Source: Bacteroidota bacterium
GTDB taxonomy: Bacteria > Bacteroidota > Bacteroidia > Chitinophagales > Chitinophagaceae
NCBI GenBank assembly: GCA_947441205.1
Contig: CANETM010000048.1
Location: 1-9,638, forward strand
Length of the DNA stretch: 9,638 nucleotides
Direction: 5' to 3'
The notes beneath the pieces were generated by a model, which ran no database searches, was not told where the DNA came from, and worked only from the letters and a program-made list of their open reading frames with translations. The number at the start of each line of letters is the position of its first letter. Position 1 is the first letter of the stretch. Position numbers and translations under genes: made by a program. Below, piece by piece: positions 5,899-9,638 of the stretch.

Positions 5899-7569
5899 TT
5901 AATTCTTGGATTTATTTTTTGACTTATTAGATGCTTTTTGACTATTGTAGATACTGGCAATTTGAATTGCTTTTGCTGCATTTACAATACCTCCTGCAGA
6001 AGCAATTTCAGAAAAACTTTTAGCTTCATCTTTTTGAGGAATATCATAACTAATGTCTTGTTCATTTGGTTTCCAAACACTTTGCTTAATTATTTTTTTA
6101 ACCTTCACAGCTGATAGGGAAGGGAAGTAAGATCGAATCATTGCAGCAATATGACTAACAATGGGTGCGGCCATACTTGTTCCTTGTAAGAAACCATAAT
6201 TGTTTGCGCCTGGTATGGTTGAATATATTTTTTCACCAGGTGAAAGTACATCAACAATTGCTGGACCAAAATTACTGAAGTCCGTTAGCAGTGTTTCATT
6301 GATGAAAAAATCACTACTAGCCGCAACTGTAATAACATTTTTTGCAGTATCCTTTAAATAATAGGAGTAGGGATTTGGATAAACTGGTTTAACATTCAAG
6401 TCATAATATTCATTACCTGCAGCATGAATAATTAATACATCTTTACTTGCTGCATATCTAATGGCACTATCCACCCAAATTTGTTCTGGAGAATAGGACT
6501 TGCCAAAACTCATATTAATTACTTTAGCTCCATTGTCAACGGCGTATCTAATTCCTAGAGCAACGTCTTTATCATATTCATCACCATTAGGCACTACGCG
6601 TACACCCATTATTTGAATGGAGGGGTATAATTTATTTACGTTCCAACTACTATCGGGAATACTTGCAACCAAGCCAGCAACATGGGTTCCATGTTTTGCA
6701 CCGGGACCTGTAATATCATTGTTCCCATAAAATTTATCTGCAAGACTTTCATAATTATCTTTAATGATACTTGCCCTAATGTTTTCAGGTGGAGTTGATT
6801 TTGCTTTGGCTGATTTGTCTTTTCCTTCAATGTATTCTTTCAATTCATTAACCACCTCGGTATAAGGTGTTTCCTTTTCAATACCAATAATTTGTGCAGT
6901 TCTTAGGTAGGCTAATTTGGCATCCAATGTTGTTCGACCCAATGGTTGAAATGGTTCCAATGTTTGAATCGTAAAATTTGTATCGTTGATTTCCTTAATA
7001 ATAGATTTGCCTAATTTTTGCAGGGCATTAGTGGCCATTTTTATATACTGTAAATTCGCCGCGTCCTCTTCGGTAAATTCAATTTCTTTTGCAGTTTGTT
7101 TCCAAACTTGGTATTGATTTTTTTGAAGCTCGGTTTTTAAATCATTTGTGTCTGTGATATTTTCAAACTGAGATTTAAATCTGTGGTAAATCCTAGATTT
7201 CTCGTCTGCGGCTTTGTCAATATTTTGTCCATCTTTTCCTCCTAAAAAATTCCATCCATGCATATCATCGATATATCCATTCTTGTCATCGTCAACACCA
7301 TTTTTGGGAATTTCTTTAGGGTTAGTCCATAGTTTATTTTTCAAATCCAGGTGAGTGGTATCCACTCCGCCATCCATGACGGCAACAATAATAGGCGTTG
7401 GCTTATTATTAATAGTTGCTAAATATTGATATGCTTGTCTTAAACTAATACCATGAACGGTATCCTTTTGATAATCCTTCCAATGCCAGTTAATATTGGA
7501 CACATTCGTTTGTGCATCCACCATTAAAAATGCAAAAAATAAAATTGCAAAAACAAATAAACGCTTCAT
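5899..7569 (-). CDS. Secreted S8-family (subtilisin-like) serine peptidase
   Basis: The 556-residue protein has a signal peptide (KRLFVFAILFFAFLMVDAQ, residues 2-20) and a subtilase domain. Asp66 lies in VAVMDGGVD, His293 in KHGTHVAG, the oxyanion Asn386 in HAAGN and Ser465 in GTSMAAP, so the full triad is present. Between Asp66 and His293 lies a long insertion rich in charged helices (about 110-285), which is common in Bacteroidota subtilases. The C-terminus ends in a Lys/Ser/Asn-rich tail (about 543-556), and no recognisable type IX sorting domain follows the catalytic core, so export to the periplasm by Sec is most likely. The frame is open to an ATG 33 bases upstream, but that one overlaps the aldehyde dehydrogenase gene and spoils the signal peptide. 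The chosen ATG is only 4 bp after that gene's stop, which suggests coupled translation. Substrate unknown. Confidence 0.93.
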   Translation of the reverse strand: MKRLFVFAILFFAFLMVDAQTNVSNINWHWKDYQKDTVHGISLRQAYQYLATINNKPTPIIVAVMDGGVDTTHLDLKNKLWTNPKEIPKNGVDDDKNGYIDDMHGWNFLGGKDGQNIDKAADEKSRIYHRFKSQFENITDTNDLKTELQKNQYQVWKQTAKEIEFTEEDAANLQYIKMATNALQKLGKSIIKEINDTNFTIQTLEPFQPLGRTTLDAKLAYLRTAQIIGIEKETPYTEVVNELKEYIEGKDKSAKAKSTPPENIRASIIKDNYESLADKFYGNNDITGPGAKHGTHVAGLVASIPDSSWNVNKLYPSIQIMGVRVVPNGDEYDKDVALGIRYAVDNGAKVINMSFGKSYSPEQIWVDSAIRYAASKDVLIIHAAGNEYYDLNVKPVYPNPYSYYLKDTAKNVITVAASSDFFINETLLTDFSNFGPAIVDVLSPGEKIYSTIPGANNYGFLQGTSMAAPIVSHIAAMIRSYFPSLSAVKVKKIIKQSVWKPNEQDISYDIPQKDEAKSFSEIASAGGIVNAAKAIQIASIYNSQKASNKSKNKSKN

Positions 7570-7573
7570 ATAA

Positions 7574-9097
7574 CTATAAATCAAATTTAATTCCTTGTGC
7601 AAGTGGTAAAGTAGTACTCCAATTTATTGTATTTGTTTGTCGTCGCATGTATGCTTTCCAAGCATCACTTCCACTTTCTCTACCTCCACCTGTTTCTTTC
7701 TCACCTCCAAATGCGCCACCAATTTCAGCACCACTTGTTCCAATATTTACATTTGCAATTCCACAATCGCTTCCTTGTGCTGATAAGAATAACTCAGACT
7801 CTCTCATATTTAATGTCATAATCGCAGATGATAAACCCTGAGGTACATTGTTTTGAATTGCAATAGCTTCTTCAATAGTTTTATATTTCATTACATATAA
7901 AATAGGAGCGAAGGTTTCATGTTGTACGATTGCATATTCAGGTTTAGCTTCTGCAATACATGGTTTTACATAACACCCACTTTCAAATCCTACTCCTTCT
8001 AATACGCCTCCTTCAATTAAAAATTTACCGCCTTCTTTTTTACATGCTTCGATACTTTGTAAATATAGTTTAACAGCATCTTTATCAATTAAAGGGCCCA
8101 TGTGATTGTTCGCATCTAATGGGTCGCCAATTTTAATTTGTTGGTAAGCCTTAGTTAATTTTTCAACAAAGCGATCGTAAACATTTTCATGAATAATTAA
8201 ACGTCTAGTACTTGTACATCTTTGACCAGCAGTTCCTACAGCTCCAAATACAGCGCCGATTAAAGACATATCTAAATCAGCATTTTCAGTAATGATTATT
8301 GCATTATTTCCGCCTAATTCCAAAATTGTTTTACCAAGACGTCCTGCAACCGCTTTATTTAGTTCTTTACCCATTCTTGTTGATCCAGTTGCAGAAATTA
8401 ATGGTATGCGTGTGTCATTGCTCATCCACTCTCCAACTTCACGTCCTCCTTGTATTAAATTATTTACACCTTCTGGTACCTTATTTTCTGTAAAAACTTT
8501 TGCTACAATGTTTTGTATGGCATTACCACAAAGTGGCGTTTTTTCACTAGGCTTCCAAACCGTAACGTTTCCACATACCCATGCTAAAGCAGCATTCCAA
8601 CTCCAAACAGCTACTGGAAAATTAAAAGCTGAAATAATACCAACTATACCCATGGGATGCCATTGTTCATACATTCTATGCGAAGGTCTTTCGCTATGCA
8701 TGGTTAAACCGTATAGTTGTCTTGATAAGCCTACTGCAAAATCACATATGTCAATCATTTCTTGTACTTCACCTAAACCTTCTTGTAAACTTTTTCCCAT
8801 TTCATAGCTTACTAATTGACCTAATGATTGTTTTTCTGCTCTTAATGCTTCACCAAGTTGTCGAACTACTTCGCCTCTTTTGGGTGCTGGCCATTTTCTC
8901 CATTCCAAAAAAGCAGATGAAGCAGTTGTAATAACTTTTTCATATGCTTGTTTATCAGTCATGTTAACGGCGCCAATTAAGTTTGCATCAACAGGGGAGA
9001 AGCTTGAAATTAAGGCTCCTTTACTTGCCACGACTGTGGTTCCTGTCGAGGTACCTTCGTTTTCTTTCTTTAAATTCAACTGCTTTAAAAATTCCAT
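7574..9097 (-). CDS. ALDH7-type (antiquitin-like) NAD-dependent aldehyde dehydrogenase
   Basis: The 507-residue protein is full length for the aldehyde dehydrogenase superfamily. Asn159 lies in the SAFNFP motif, Lys182 in the NAD-binding VWKPSEKTP, catalytic base Glu260 in LELGGNN, nucleophile Cys294 in GQRCTS, and Glu394 in HETFAP. The MYEQWHPMGIVGIISAFNFP stretch (142-161) and the C-terminal GGEKETGGGRESGSDAWKAY (464-483) point to the ALDH7 group, whose known members oxidise alpha-aminoadipic semialdehyde/piperideine-6-carboxylate in lysine breakdown or act on stress-derived aldehydes. No lysine-degradation gene is next to it, so substrate choice is open. It starts 2 bp after the rfaE2 stop and ends 4 bp before the S8 peptidase start, so the three form one operon. 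Confidence 0.93.
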   Translation of the reverse strand: MEFLKQLNLKKENEGTSTGTTVVASKGALISSFSPVDANLIGAVNMTDKQAYEKVITTASSAFLEWRKWPAPKRGEVVRQLGEALRAEKQSLGQLVSYEMGKSLQEGLGEVQEMIDICDFAVGLSRQLYGLTMHSERPSHRMYEQWHPMGIVGIISAFNFPVAVWSWNAALAWVCGNVTVWKPSEKTPLCGNAIQNIVAKVFTENKVPEGVNNLIQGGREVGEWMSNDTRIPLISATGSTRMGKELNKAVAGRLGKTILELGGNNAIIITENADLDMSLIGAVFGAVGTAGQRCTSTRRLIIHENVYDRFVEKLTKAYQQIKIGDPLDANNHMGPLIDKDAVKLYLQSIEACKKEGGKFLIEGGVLEGVGFESGCYVKPCIAEAKPEYAIVQHETFAPILYVMKYKTIEEAIAIQNNVPQGLSSAIMTLNMRESELFLSAQGSDCGIANVNIGTSGAEIGGAFGGEKETGGGRESGSDAWKAYMRRQTNTINWSTTLPLAQGIKFDL

Positions 9098-9099
9098 AC

Positions 9100-9588
9100 T
9101 TATTTTTTAATTTTTTCTATAATATTTGTTGTGGAAAAACCATCAACAATTGGATTGATGATTACTTTACCTCCATTAGCAATCACTTCTTTTGCACCTA
9201 CAATTGTTTCAATGGTGTAGTCGCCTCCCTTCACTAATACATCAGGTAATAGTGTGGTAATTAATTCATATGGGGTGTCTTCTTCAAAAACAACAACTGC
9301 ATCTACCAATACTAAATTAGCCATTACCAATGCACGACTCTCTGTTGAGTTAATTGGGCGTTCTGGGCCTTTTAGTCGCTTAACACTAGCATCGCTATTT
9401 ATGCCTACAATTAAATAATCAGCTTCTTTAGCTGCTTGTGCAATTGAAAACAAATGACCTTGGTGTAAAATGTCAAAACATCCATTTGTAAAAGCTACGG
9501 TTTTGCCAATTACTTTCCATGCGCTTATCATGGCTTTTGCTTGTTCAATAGTCAGAATCTTTTTTTGTATGCCTTCTACAAATCTCAT
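9100..9588 (-). CDS. rfaE2: D-glycero-beta-D-manno-heptose 1-phosphate adenylyltransferase (single-domain RfaE2/HldE C-terminal type)
   Basis: The 162-residue protein is a cytidylyltransferase-like nucleotidyltransferase. TNGCFDILHQGHL (34-46) supplies the HxGH active-site motif (42-45). SDASVKRLKGPERPI (65-79) and the LLPDVLVKGGDYTIETIVGA block (113-132), then GFSTTNIIEKI (150-160), are typical of RfaE2. The enzyme transfers AMP from ATP to heptose 1-phosphate, making ADP-heptose for lipopolysaccharide core synthesis. In E. coli this activity is fused to a kinase (HldE); here only the adenylyltransferase domain is present, which is normal for many Bacteroidota. It leads a tight operon with the aldehyde dehydrogenase (gap 2 bp) and the S8 peptidase. 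No heptose kinase or GmhB gene is inside the window. Confidence 0.93.
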   Translation of the reverse strand: MRFVEGIQKKILTIEQAKAMISAWKVIGKTVAFTNGCFDILHQGHLFSIAQAAKEADYLIVGINSDASVKRLKGPERPINSTESRALVMANLVLVDAVVVFEEDTPYELITTLLPDVLVKGGDYTIETIVGAKEVIANGGKVIINPIVDGFSTTNIIEKIKK

Positions 9589-9589
9589 A

Positions 9590-9638
9590 TTATTTGACTT
9601 GTTTATTGATGATAGGTAATATGATTAAACTTAATCCC
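9590..9638 (-). CDS. Possible C-terminal end of an upstream gene (partial)
   Basis: One minus-strand frame entering from the right edge reads GLSLIILPIINKQVK and stops at 9590-9592, one base before the rfaE2 ATG. The hydrophobic run would suit a membrane protein, and the 1-bp gap matches the packing of the following genes. Another frame also ends nearby (GIKFNHITYHQ), so the evidence is only the spacing. No function can be given. Confidence 0.35.
   Translation of the reverse strand, partial: GLSLIILPIINKQVK

Noticed and set aside
7512..9237. Several plus-strand open frames opposite the aldehyde dehydrogenase and rfaE2
   Set aside because: They mirror strongly conserved minus-strand genes and read as low-complexity Leu/His/Phe-rich shadows.

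Overview
The window looks like a chromosomal segment of a low-GC Bacteroidota, most likely in or near the Chitinophagaceae. Four things point there. A SprE/PorW-like type IX secretion gene lies divergent from ATP-synthase accessory genes. One perfect Bacteroidota-type promoter (TTTG-N19-TAnnTTTG) is present. Shine-Dalgarno sites are mostly lacking, with A-rich leaders instead. Several proteins resemble typical Chitinophagaceae forms. I see no mobile element, CRISPR array, tRNA or rRNA. Coding density is high and no gene-free gap exceeds about 170 bases.

Layout, left to right. (1) 1-1338, minus: the first 446 residues of a SprE/PorW-like tetratricopeptide protein that runs off the left edge. 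(2) 1432-3126, plus: a tight four-gene cluster (gaps 10, 20 and 15 bp). It encodes a small membrane protein that looks like the N-terminal anchor of an M23 peptidase without its peptidase domain, an AtpZ-family protein, a four-helix AtpI-like protein and a SprT-like zinc metalloprotein. A perfect 14-bp hairpin follows. (3) 3235-4446, minus: sucC, succinyl-CoA ligase beta subunit. (4) 4616-5188, plus: a secreted YceI-family protein with a very clear promoter, ending in several hairpins. (5) 5335-9588, minus: a compact run transcribed as rfaE2 (heptose-1-phosphate adenylyltransferase), ALDH7-type aldehyde dehydrogenase, secreted S8 subtilase, then a DinB-family protein. The first three are only 2-4 bp apart. 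The last bases of another gene may lie at the right edge.

The genes cover several jobs: protein secretion, ATP synthase assembly, the TCA cycle, envelope sugar synthesis, aldehyde oxidation and extracytoplasmic proteolysis. The part most worth a second look is 1339-3126. In the Bacteroidota layout I recall, the gene opposite sprE is a full M23 peptidase, followed by a bactofilin, atpZ, the AtpI-like gene and then atpB and the rest of the ATP synthase. Here the peptidase domain, the bactofilin and the structural atp genes are all absent, and a SprT-like gene and a terminator close the cluster. No clearly new system is evident; the window is mostly housekeeping genes with an unusual remodelled cluster.
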